A DNA stretch of 64,000 bases from a bacterium (GTDB lineage: Bacteria; Methylomirabilota; Methylomirabilia; Methylomirabilales; 2-02-FULL-66-22). The stretch lies in NCBI GenBank assembly GCA_029580855.1, contig JAKPQH010000093.1, positions 1-64,000 on the forward strand. Direction: 5' to 3'. The notes under the pieces are model-generated. The model made no database searches. It was not told the DNA's origin and saw only the letters and a program-made list of their open reading frames with translations. The number at the start of each line of letters is the position of its first letter. Positions within the stretch are counted from its first letter, which is position 1. This document shows positions 8,197 to 16,119 of the stretch, piece after piece. The translations under genes and the position numbers were made by a program.

Positions 8197-8887
8197 GGCG
8201 GCCCTCCTCTGCGCGATCTCGCTGCGTTGCGTCAACAAGCGTTTGGATGGTATCAAAGGTGCTTTTCCCGTGTCCATGGGAATTCCGGGTACCGGTCACG
8301 CAGGTGCGCCCGCCGGGGCGGCGGCCACGTCTCGTACCGCCGGAGGTGCGTGTGGGACGATGCGGTCGACTCTGCACACGCCGATGGCGGTCCGACGTAT
8401 GCGCGGGGGGCGCCGGACTCCGCGCCCGCGAGCAACCGAGACGGCAACCCGCGCCCGCGGCGCTCGGTCGGTGTTGATCGCATGGCGGGCTGGACGATCC
8501 GTCCCCGCCCGTGAGGCTCTTCCGCAGGGTGGCGCCGGACGCGCGGATCCACCCCGCGGCAGCGGTACCCTCCATCTGGGCGGGCGGAAACGGGGGGTCG
8601 CGTTACGAGCCGGGAATGGTCCTGGCCGGAGAACGGCGAACGGACGGGGGCCTCGTGGCACCGGCACGCCAGGACGACACAACGATCGGGGCGCGCCGAC
8701 CACCCGATATATCGCTGGACAGTCCACGGGCGTATGCGCTAGGGTACGACCCGTCGCCACTTGCCGAGGAACTGAGGGGGCGCGGCAGGATCCGAGCGCG
8801 ACCGGATGAAGAACGGCGTTGGCGCGCCGTGGGCCTGCGATCGATCGCCATCCCCGCCGCGGCCGCGGCGGTCAAGGAGGTGACGCG
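8197..8887. other. Intergenic region between divergent genes, 691 bp
   Basis: No gene is supported on either strand. Besides the TctC candidate promoter, a plus-strand TGGACA at about 8717 followed 17-18 bp later by CTAGGGT could drive the SDR gene at 8888. The rest shows no repeats or recognised RNA. Confidence 0.35.
8249..8276 (-). promoter_or_regulatory. Candidate promoter of the TctC-like gene
   Basis: TGGACA and GATACC on the minus strand, 16 bp apart, about 55 bp upstream of the start codon. The -10 resembles the GGATAC/CGATAC boxes at 28054 and 29085. Confidence 0.3.
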
Positions 8888-9646
8888 ATGCGGTTCCAGG
8901 GGAAGGTCGTCCTGATCACGGGAGCCGGGGTAGGAATCGGTCGGGCCGCGGCGCTGCGGTTTGCCAGGGAGGGGGCGAAGGTGGCCGTGAACTCCCTCAC
9001 CCCCTCCAACGGAACGGAAACCCTGCGACTGCTGACCGCGGCGGGGGGCGAGGGGATCTACATTCAAGGGGATGTGTCGAAGAACGCCGATGCGCGACGG
9101 ATGGTTGCGGAGACGGTCAAGGCCTTCGGCCGGATCGACATCCTGGTCAACAACGCCGGCATCGTCATTCCGGGGCGCGTTGACAACACCCCGGAGGACG
9201 ACTGGGACCGCACCGTGGCCGTGAACCTGAAGGGTCCCTTCCTCGTCGCCAAGCACGCCATCGGCGAGATGCGGAAGACGGGTGGCGGGGTGATCGTCAA
9301 CAACGCGTCCGTGGTCGCCCTCAAAGGCGTGAAGGAGCGTGCGGCGTACACGGCTTCCAAGGCGGGTCTCTGGGGTCTGACCAAGGCCATGGCGGCCGAC
9401 TACCTGGGGGACGGGATCCGCGTGAACTGCGTCTGCCCGGGGACGACCTATACGCCGTCGCTGGAACGACGAATCCAGGCCTTCGCCGATCCGGAGCAGG
9501 CGCGGGCGGACTTCATCGCCCGGCAGCCCATGGGGCGGCTGGGAACGGACGAGGAGATCGCGGCGGCCATCCTGTTCGCCGCTTCGGACGAAGCCGCGTT
9601 TATGAATGGCGCGACCATCGCCGTCGACGGCGGTATGACGATCTGA
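8888..9646 (+). CDS. Short-chain dehydrogenase/reductase (FabG-like)
   Basis: 252-residue classical SDR. The cofactor motif is TGAGVGIG near residue 13, followed by LVNNAG, the catalytic Ser in NNASVVAL, and AYTASK carrying the Tyr and Lys of YxxxK. The C-terminus ends in the usual NGATIAVDGGMTI. It would oxidise a hydroxyl or reduce a ketone with NAD(P)(H); the substrate cannot be read from sequence. Start set by AAGGAGGTGA 7 bases before ATG. The UroD-like gene follows 140 bp downstream on the same strand and may share the transcript. Confidence 0.9.
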   Translation: MRFQGKVVLITGAGVGIGRAAALRFAREGAKVAVNSLTPSNGTETLRLLTAAGGEGIYIQGDVSKNADARRMVAETVKAFGRIDILVNNAGIVIPGRVDNTPEDDWDRTVAVNLKGPFLVAKHAIGEMRKTGGGVIVNNASVVALKGVKERAAYTASKAGLWGLTKAMAADYLGDGIRVNCVCPGTTYTPSLERRIQAFADPEQARADFIARQPMGRLGTDEEIAAAILFAASDEAAFMNGATIAVDGGMTI

Positions 9647-9785
9647 GACCCGCGCCGCACAAGGTGGGGATCCGGGTGAGCGGAGCGCACGGAGAGCGAC
9701 GGCGGAGAGGTTGCTCGGGGAGCATGCCGTGTGCGCCCGGGGGCTCGCGCCTGCGGCGGATGGGGGCTGGAGAAGGAGGACGACG

Positions 9786-10931
9786 ATGAACTGCCGCCAG
9801 AGGGCATTGGCCGCGCTGCATCATCACGAGCCCGACCGAGTTCCCCTCGACTTCGGCGGGCGCCAGACGACGCTGCATCTCGCCGCGCACCAGGCCCTGA
9901 TGAAACATCTGGGGCTGAGCGGGCCGGAGCCGCCGATCCGTAGCTATCACACCTATCTGGTCGAGCCCGATCCCCAGCTCCTCGGGCGGTTCGAGCGCGT
10001 CAGCGTTCTGTTCTTTCCCAAGGCCCCGCGCGACTACGTCTTCAGGATCGATCCGGCGACCAACTCGTATGTGGACGAGTGGGGCACGACGTACCACATG
10101 CCGCCGGGCGGGTTTTACTATGACATGGTCGCCAATCCACTCACCGACGCCGAGTCGGAAGCGGACCTGAAAAAGTACCGCTGGCCGAATCCGACCGACC
10201 CGACGCGCATCGAGGGTATCCCGGAATGCGTCAAAGCGGCCTACCGGGCGGGCGAGAAGGTCGTCATGATGTGCGGGGCGATGCCAGGCCTGTGGGAGCA
10301 CGCCTGGTATATGTTCGGCATGGAGCAGGCGTTCGTCAATCTGGCCGGCAACGTGCCGCTCATCGAGGCGTTCAGTGATCGGGTCATGGCGTGGCAGATG
10401 GCCTACTGGGACATGGTGCTGAAAGAGGTCGGCGGGTGTGTGGATGTGGTCCAGCTCAACGAGGACCTCGGCAGCCAGACCGGCCCCATGATGGCGCCGG
10501 CGACCTTTCGACGGATCTACAAGCCGCGGCTGCGGCAGTTGATCTCGGCGATCAAACAGCGAACCACGGCGCAAGTCTATCTGCATTCCTGCGGCTCCAT
10601 CTACCGGTTGATCCCGGACCTCATCGAGATCGGGGTGGACATCTTGAACCCGGTACAGGTGAATGCGGCCGAGATGGACTCGGCGCGCCTCAAGAGGGAG
10701 TTCGGCAAGGATCTGACGTTTTGGGGCGGCGGCTGCGACCCGGTGATCATGGGCACCGGGACGGTCCAGCAGGTCCGCGACGACGTGAAGCGGCGCATCC
10801 ACGATCTGGCCCCGGGCGGGGGATTCATCTTCGGGTCGGTCCACAACATCCAGGCCAACGTGCCCCCGGAGAACATCGTGGCGATGTTCGACACCGCGCG
10901 GGAATGCGGCGGGTATCCGGTTCGCGTCTAG
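9786..10931 (+). CDS. Uroporphyrinogen decarboxylase-like (MtaA/CmuA-type) protein
   Basis: 381 residues, UroD superfamily (TIM barrel). It is unlikely to be heme-pathway HemE. The N-terminus is MNCRQRALAALHHHEPDRVPLDFGG rather than the HemE signature, and the HSCGS segment near residue 260 followed by GVDILNPVQ is typical of cobalamin-dependent methyltransferase and demethylase relatives, where His/Cys residues bind zinc. LNEDLGSQTGPMMAP is the central block of this group. No corrinoid protein is adjacent. A role in demethylation or C1 transfer from a small methylated compound is inference. Start preceded by GAAGGAGG. Confidence 0.8.
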   Translation: MNCRQRALAALHHHEPDRVPLDFGGRQTTLHLAAHQALMKHLGLSGPEPPIRSYHTYLVEPDPQLLGRFERVSVLFFPKAPRDYVFRIDPATNSYVDEWGTTYHMPPGGFYYDMVANPLTDAESEADLKKYRWPNPTDPTRIEGIPECVKAAYRAGEKVVMMCGAMPGLWEHAWYMFGMEQAFVNLAGNVPLIEAFSDRVMAWQMAYWDMVLKEVGGCVDVVQLNEDLGSQTGPMMAPATFRRIYKPRLRQLISAIKQRTTAQVYLHSCGSIYRLIPDLIEIGVDILNPVQVNAAEMDSARLKREFGKDLTFWGGGCDPVIMGTGTVQQVRDDVKRRIHDLAPGGGFIFGSVHNIQANVPPENIVAMFDTARECGGYPVRV

Positions 10932-10949
10932 AGTTCCACCGTTATGCGC

Positions 10950-11789
10950 TCACAGCCGAGCGATGACGCCGCGAAGGACGGTGGCCAGGTCGGCGTCGGC
11001 GCGGGCGGCGGCGGCCAGGACCGCGGCGTGGGTGACGGGCGAGGATCGGCGTGCGTCCGTGGGCCGCCCGGTTTCGACGTTGGCGATACAACTGAGCCCC
11101 AGGATGTTGGGAATGCCGGCGTGGCGGGCCACCAAGACCTCGGGTACGGTGGACATGCCCACCGCGTCGGCCCCGAGCCTCCGCAGCATGCGGACCTCCG
11201 CCGCCGTCTCGTAGGCCGGACCGCTCACCCCGGCGTACACGCCGGAACGCAGCGCGATTCCCTCTTTCCGCGCCACGGCGCGCGCCATTCGCATCATCTC
11301 CGGCGAAAACAGCCGGCGGGTGTGCGGGAACCGGGGACCGAGGCGGTTGTCGTTCGGTCCGCGGAGCGGGTTGTCCCCCATCAAGTTCATGACGTCCCGG
11401 ATCAGCATGAGATCGCCCACGCGGAATCGTGGATTCAGCCCGCCGCCGGCGTTGGTGAGAATCAAGGTGGTCACGCCGAGGGCGCGGAGGACGCGGATCG
11501 GAAACGTCACCTCCTGCAGCGAATACCCTTCGTAGTAGTGCACGCGGCCCTGCATCACCGCCACGTATCTGCCCTGGAGGCGGCCGAAGACGACCTGCGA
11601 GGCGTGGCCTTCCACCGCGGGCGTCGGGAAGTGGGGGACGGCGGCGCAGGGGATGACCCGTGCGTCCTCGACATCCCGCACCAGCGCGCCCAAGCCGCTC
11701 CCCAGGACGACGGCCACCGCGGGCGGCGCCCCGGCGCGCGCACGCAGAAACCGACCGGCCTGCTGAACGCGGGCGTACATGGGCCGCAT
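10950..11789 (-). CDS. Purine nucleoside phosphorylase, trimeric type
   Basis: 279 residues. It phosphorolyses (deoxy)inosine/guanosine to base plus (deoxy)ribose-1-phosphate. Family marks in order: VVLGSGLG phosphate loop, HFPTPAVEGH containing the active-site His, QGRVHYYEGYS, LTNAGGGLNP, and GVSGPAYETAAEVRML with the purine-binding Glu. VGMSTVPEV and SCIANV follow. These place it in the PunA/NP-II group rather than hexameric DeoD. Two in-frame ATGs 9 bases apart are possible starts; the upstream one is given. It is convergent with the UroD-like gene, 18 bp apart, and divergent from the kinase gene. Confidence 0.92.
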   Translation of the reverse strand: MRPMYARVQQAGRFLRARAGAPPAVAVVLGSGLGALVRDVEDARVIPCAAVPHFPTPAVEGHASQVVFGRLQGRYVAVMQGRVHYYEGYSLQEVTFPIRVLRALGVTTLILTNAGGGLNPRFRVGDLMLIRDVMNLMGDNPLRGPNDNRLGPRFPHTRRLFSPEMMRMARAVARKEGIALRSGVYAGVSGPAYETAAEVRMLRRLGADAVGMSTVPEVLVARHAGIPNILGLSCIANVETGRPTDARRSSPVTHAAVLAAAARADADLATVLRGVIARL

Positions 11790-11847
11790 TCTCCGCGCCC
11801 TTTCCGGGAAAAGCAAGCTGCTCGTGCGTCGCCCGCCCTGTTTCCCC

Positions 11848-11876
11848 TTGACAGGCACCGTTTTTGCGGGCAATGC
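11848..11876 (+). promoter_or_regulatory. Candidate promoter of the GHMP kinase gene
   Basis: TTGACA, 17-bp spacer, weak -10 CAATGC, about 95 bp upstream of the start codon. Confidence 0.35.
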
Positions 11877-11969
11877 TCCAGAGACCCCGCGGAGGCGCAG
11901 GGGGAGGAACACGCCGGCCCGGCCGGGGGTCAAGGCGTTCCACGGTCGCAGCGGAGCGGAGAGGCCGTT

Positions 11970-12965
11970 ATGATCATTCGAACCAGAGCGTTTGCGCGGG
12001 CGGGGCTCATCGGAAATCCGTCGGACGGCTACTTCGGCAAGACCATCTCCTTCCTCGTCAAGAACTTCAGCGCCCGGGTCACTCTCTACGAGTCGCCGCG
12101 GCTGACCATCCTGCCGCAACGGTCCGACCGCCTGGAGTTCGCCAGCTTCCGCGAATTGTGCGACGACGTGCAGCTCCACGGCTATTACGGGGGCATTCGG
12201 CTGATCAAGGCCGCCATCAAGCGGTTCGGCGATTATTGCGGCAAGGTCGGCGTCCCCGTCGACCGCACCTTCTCCATCGAGTATCAGACGGACATTCCGA
12301 TCCGGGTAGGCCTGGCCGGATCCAGCGCCATCGTGACGGCCACCATGCGCGCCCTAACGGCGTTCTTCGGCGTGGAGATCCCGCAGCCCGTTTTGCCCGG
12401 GCTGGTCCTGAGCGTGGAGCTGGACGAGCTCAAGATCGGCGCCGGGCTCCAGGACCGCGTCATCCAGGTCTACGGGGGCGTGGTCTTCATGGATTTCGAC
12501 CGGGAGCGGATGGAGCGGGACGGGTTTGGCCTGTACGAGCCGCTGGACGCAGCGCTGCTGCCGCCGCTTTACGTGGCTTACCACGACACGCTGGCCGAGG
12601 GGACCGAAGTGACCCACAACGACCTGCGCAGCCGGTACAACCGGCGCGACCCGCAGGTCCTGGCGGGCATCGCGCGCTGGGCGGAGCTGGCGCAGCAGGC
12701 GCGTGACCTGCTCGTCGCCGGCCGCGGACGCGAAATCGCCCCGCTGATGGACGCCAATTTCGATCTGCGCGCCAGTCTGATCGCCATCAGCCCGGGAAAC
12801 CGGGCACTGGTGGAGACAGGCCGAAAGCTCGGCGCCGCCGTCAAGTTCGCCGGCTCGGGCGGCGCCGTGGTCGGCTGCTACGACGGGGATCCCGAGCGTC
12901 TGCGGCGCCTGTCCGCCGCCTACGCGGCACTCGGCGCGAAGCTGATCACACCCCAGATCGTCTGA
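11970..12965 (+). CDS. GHMP-family sugar kinase, glucuronokinase-like
   Basis: 331 residues. GHMP kinase features: ARAGLIGNPSDGYFGKTIS near the N-terminus, the ATP loop PIRVGLAGSSAIVTATM around residue 110-130, and the C-terminal glycine-rich KFAGSGGAVVGCYDGD. The N-terminal wording matches plant-type glucuronokinases, which make glucuronate-1-phosphate from glucuronate. The adjacent nucleotidyltransferase could then form the UDP-sugar. Substrate assignment is inference; arabino-, galacto- or heptose kinase activity is possible. The start is the ATG at the head of the conserved region; upstream AG-rich sequence is a modest ribosome-binding site. Confidence 0.72.
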   Translation: MIIRTRAFARAGLIGNPSDGYFGKTISFLVKNFSARVTLYESPRLTILPQRSDRLEFASFRELCDDVQLHGYYGGIRLIKAAIKRFGDYCGKVGVPVDRTFSIEYQTDIPIRVGLAGSSAIVTATMRALTAFFGVEIPQPVLPGLVLSVELDELKIGAGLQDRVIQVYGGVVFMDFDRERMERDGFGLYEPLDAALLPPLYVAYHDTLAEGTEVTHNDLRSRYNRRDPQVLAGIARWAELAQQARDLLVAGRGREIAPLMDANFDLRASLIAISPGNRALVETGRKLGAAVKFAGSGGAVVGCYDGDPERLRRLSAAYAALGAKLITPQIV

Positions 12966-13010
12966 GGCGTGCCGCCCGATCGATCCCGCACCGTGAAAGG
13001 GACGCTGCGC

Positions 13011-13937
13011 ATGACGCCAACCGACCACCCACCCGCAACCGCCGGCCACCGGGCCGCGGTACGCAAGGCCGTCATCCCCGCCGCCGGCATGGGCACGCGG
13101 TTCCTGCCGGCGACGAAGTCCATGCCCAAAGAGATGCTGCCCATCGTCGACAAGCCGGTCCTGCAATTCGTCATCGAGGAGGCTGTGGCGAGCGGGATCG
13201 ACGACATCCTCATCGTCACGGGCCGCGCCAAGCGGGCAGTCGAGAATCACTTCGACTTCAACCCGGAGCTGGAAGCGTTCCTGGCTTCGGTCGGCAAGCC
13301 CGAGCTTATCGACCAGATCCGGGACATCGGGAATCGAGCCCGGATCCATTACATCCGGCAAAAGCTGCAGCTCGGTCTGGGGGACGCCATCCGGCTGGGG
13401 CGGGACCACGTCGGGGACCAGCCGTTCGCCGTCTTGCTGGGGGACACGATCATCGAGCCGCCCGAGGGCCAGAAGCCGGGGCTGCGTCAGCTCCTGGACG
13501 TCTTCGAGGAGCGACGGGCGAGCGCCGTGGCGGTCCATCGGGTGCCGCGGGAATGGGTGGGTCGGTACGGGATCGTGGACGGGGCGCCGGTGGCCGCCAA
13601 TCCGAACGTCCTGCGGCTGCGGCGACTGGTCGAGAAGCCGCCCGTCGCCGACGCACCCAGCAATCTGGCCATCGCGGGCCGATACGTGTTCACGCCGGAG
13701 ATCTTCGGGTGCATCGACGCTACCGGCCAGGGGGTCGGCGGCGAGATCCAGCTCACCGACGCCATGGACCTGCTGGCCCGGCAGCAACCCATGTACGCCC
13801 TGAGCTGGCAGGCGCGGCGTTACGATATCGGCAACCGCGTGGAGTACGCTAAGTGCTTTGTGGATTTCGCCCTGCGTCGGCCGGAGACGGCGAAGGCGCT
13901 CCGGGAGCATCTGCTCCAGGCGCTCGCGGGATCGTGA
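13011..13937 (+). CDS. galU: UTP-glucose-1-phosphate uridylyltransferase
   Basis: 308-residue nucleotidyltransferase. The N-terminal motif KAVIPAAGMGTRFLPATKSMPKEMLPIVDKP is diagnostic for GalU; the lysine of the KEM segment contacts UTP. KLQLGLGDAIR, LLGDTII and EKPPVADAPSNLAIAGRYVF follow in family order, and GGEIQLTDAM is conserved. It makes UDP-glucose for envelope polysaccharide, though with its kinase neighbour it could act on another sugar-1-phosphate. An in-frame GTG at 12969 would add 14 residues outside the family; the ATG after AAAGGGA is preferred. It follows the kinase by 45 bp, probably one operon. Confidence 0.9.
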   Translation: MTPTDHPPATAGHRAAVRKAVIPAAGMGTRFLPATKSMPKEMLPIVDKPVLQFVIEEAVASGIDDILIVTGRAKRAVENHFDFNPELEAFLASVGKPELIDQIRDIGNRARIHYIRQKLQLGLGDAIRLGRDHVGDQPFAVLLGDTIIEPPEGQKPGLRQLLDVFEERRASAVAVHRVPREWVGRYGIVDGAPVAANPNVLRLRRLVEKPPVADAPSNLAIAGRYVFTPEIFGCIDATGQGVGGEIQLTDAMDLLARQQPMYALSWQARRYDIGNRVEYAKCFVDFALRRPETAKALREHLLQALAGS

Positions 13938-14009
13938 GCCGCGGCTTTGGCCGCGCTCCTTTCTTTTCGACGGAGCGGGCTGCGCAGTCCCCACCCCCGG
14001 CGATTGATC

Positions 14010-14038
14010 TTGCCAGGCCAAGAAACCGCCGCTAGCAT
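14010..14038 (+). promoter_or_regulatory. Candidate promoter of the moxR operon
   Basis: TTGCCA, 17-bp spacer, TAGCAT, about 75 bp upstream of the GTG start. Confidence 0.45.
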
Positions 14039-14113
14039 CTCCCGAGAGCAGGACCGCAGCCCGCATGCCAGTCCATCGCCGAGGCCGGCGCACCGCCGGC
14101 GAGAAAGGATTCC

Positions 14114-15058
14114 GTGGACGCCAACGCCGCCGATGCGGTACGGGTGCTCGATGGCAACATCTGCCGGGCACTGGTGGGCAAGCCCGAGGTGGTCCGCCTG
14201 GCCATCGTGGCGCTCCTGGCCCGGGGGCACCTGTTGATCGAGGACGTGCCCGGCGTGGGGAAGACCACGCTGGCACAGGCCCTGGCGCGCTCTCTGGGGC
14301 TGGCCTTTCAGCGCATCCAGTTCACCAGCGACCTTCTGCCGTCCGATATCCTGGGCGTGTCGGTCTTTGACCCGCGGAAATCGGAGTTCGAGTTCAAACC
14401 GGGGCCGATCTTCGCCAACATCATCCTGGCCGACGAGATCAACCGCACGACACCGAAGACGCAGTCGAGCCTGCTGGAGGCGATGAACGAGAGCCAGGTG
14501 TCGCTGGACCACCACACGTACCGCCTGCCGCAGCCGTTCATGGTCCTCGCCACTCAGAATCCGCTGGAATACCACGGCACCCATCCCCTGCCCGAATCCC
14601 AGATGGACCGCTTCCTTCTCCGCATCCGCATCGGGTACCCCGACGAGTCGTACGAACGGCAGATCCTGCGCGGCGCGGGGGCCGCGGCGCTGGAAGGACT
14701 CCAGCCCGTCCTGGACGCCGCCGCGGTGCTGTCCCTGCAGACGCAGACGGACGCGGTCCAGGTGGAGGAGAGCCTGCTCGGGTACGTGATGGCGATCGTG
14801 CAGGCAACCCGGATGCACACCGCGCTGGCGCTGGGGGTGAGCCCGCGGGGATCGCTGGCGCTGGTGCAGGCCGCCAAAGCGCTGGCCCTGATCGACGGAA
14901 GGCGCTACTGCGTCCCCGACGACATCAAGACGCTGGCCGTCCCGGCGTTCGCGCATCGCGTGCTGTTGCGCGCGCGCTGGGAGCAATCCGTCGGGGAGTC
15001 CCCCGACGGCGAGCACATCATCCGCGAGATTCTGCGGGGCGTTCCCGTGCCCCGCTGA
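14114..15058 (+). CDS. MoxR-family AAA+ ATPase
   Basis: 314 residues. Walker A is GVGKTT around residue 47, Walker B and the following helix are IILADEINRTTPKTQSSLLEAM, and sensor 1 lies in LATQNPLEYHGTHPLPESQMDRF. MoxR ATPases act as chaperone-like factors for assembly of partner proteins, usually encoded with a DUF58 protein and a transglutaminase, exactly as here. GTG start with GAGAAAGGA upstream. First gene of a three-gene operon. Confidence 0.93.
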   Translation: MDANAADAVRVLDGNICRALVGKPEVVRLAIVALLARGHLLIEDVPGVGKTTLAQALARSLGLAFQRIQFTSDLLPSDILGVSVFDPRKSEFEFKPGPIFANIILADEINRTTPKTQSSLLEAMNESQVSLDHHTYRLPQPFMVLATQNPLEYHGTHPLPESQMDRFLLRIRIGYPDESYERQILRGAGAAALEGLQPVLDAAAVLSLQTQTDAVQVEESLLGYVMAIVQATRMHTALALGVSPRGSLALVQAAKALALIDGRRYCVPDDIKTLAVPAFAHRVLLRARWEQSVGESPDGEHIIREILRGVPVPR

Positions 15059-15084
15059 CGGCGAATCCCGCCGCGAAGAAGCCG

Positions 15085-16119
15085 ATGACCCGCCAAGCGC
15101 CGCCGCCTCCCACGTCGTATTGGCTGCCACGCACCATCCGGCCCACGCGCGAGGGGTGGTGGCTCATCGGCGCCACCCTGGTGGTCGGACTGGCCGCCAC
15201 CAACACCGGCAACAATCTCCTCTATCTGATCCTGGCCATGATGCTGTCGTTTACGGCCATCTCGGGTGTGCTGTCGGAGCAGGCGCTGCGGCGCGTGCGG
15301 CTGCGGCGCGGGATGCCCGACCGCATCTTCGCCGGCACGCCGGCGACGTTCAGCGTGCGGCTCACCAACGGCAAGCGTCGCTTGCCGTCGTACGCGCTGT
15401 ACGTGGCGGAGGCGGACCCGGCCGGCCGGACCACGCCCGAACGGTTCTTCCTGAAGGTGGACCCCCAAGGTCACGAGGGCTGGACCTATTCGCTGGTGTT
15501 CCCGCGGCGGGGGCGGCACCCGCTTCCGGGTCTGCGCCTGTTCACCCGTTTTCCTTTCGGGCTGTTCATCAAGAGCAGCCGCCCCCTGCAGAATCAGCCG
15601 GTCCTGGTCTACCCCACGGTGCGCCCGCTGGCGCGCCACGAGGTGCCCGCCGCGCTGGAAGCGGGATGGCGCGAGCGCCACCGGCGCGGGCGCGGGGTCG
15701 GCCTCTACAACCTGCGTCAGTATCGGCCGGGGGACGATCCGCGGCTGCTCCACTGGAAGACATCCGCCAGGGCGGGGGACCTGATCCTGCGAGAGCGCGA
15801 GGAGGAAGAGCGGCCGCAGGTCCGGCTGGTTCTGGACGACCCGGCGCCGGGGTGGGATTCCGACGCGGTCGAGAAAGAGCTGAGTTACGCGGCGTCGGTG
15901 GCCGCCCACGCGATCCGGCGCGGCGCCGCCCTGGAGTTGGTCACCGGCGACGGCGTCCTGCCGTCGGGCACGGGGGAAGCCCACCTGGATCGCGTGCTGG
16001 AACGGCTGGCCCTCTACGCGCCGCCCGCGGCGCCGCGCCTCGTGCGGCCCACGGGGACCGCGGCGTGCGAGGTGCGAATGCGACTCGGCGCCGGGCGGGA
16101 CGCGGGGGGCGGCGCGTGA
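15085..16119 (+). CDS. DUF58 domain-containing membrane protein
   Basis: 344 residues. Two N-terminal hydrophobic segments (WWLIGATLVVGLAATN, LLYLILAMMLSFTAISGVL) are followed by a beta-rich region and the DUF58 signature around residues 210-235 (GLYNLRQYRPGDDPRLLHW). DUF58 proteins are von Willebrand A-like partners of MoxR ATPases. It starts 26 bp after moxR and overlaps the next gene by 4 bases (GTGA), so expression is coupled. Confidence 0.9.
   Translation: MTRQAPPPPTSYWLPRTIRPTREGWWLIGATLVVGLAATNTGNNLLYLILAMMLSFTAISGVLSEQALRRVRLRRGMPDRIFAGTPATFSVRLTNGKRRLPSYALYVAEADPAGRTTPERFFLKVDPQGHEGWTYSLVFPRRGRHPLPGLRLFTRFPFGLFIKSSRPLQNQPVLVYPTVRPLARHEVPAALEAGWRERHRRGRGVGLYNLRQYRPGDDPRLLHWKTSARAGDLILREREEEERPQVRLVLDDPAPGWDSDAVEKELSYAASVAAHAIRRGAALELVTGDGVLPSGTGEAHLDRVLERLALYAPPAAPRLVRPTGTAACEVRMRLGAGRDAGGGA

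Noticed and set aside
12354-15130. Very long minus-strand open frames across the kinase, galU and moxR genes
   Set aside because: They mirror codon positions of well-supported plus-strand genes and show low-complexity Arg/Gln/His composition.
15120-16115. In-frame upstream extension of the transglutaminase gene
   Set aside because: This part reads through the DUF58 gene in another frame; the GTG at 16116 overlapping the DUF58 stop gives the normal protein start.
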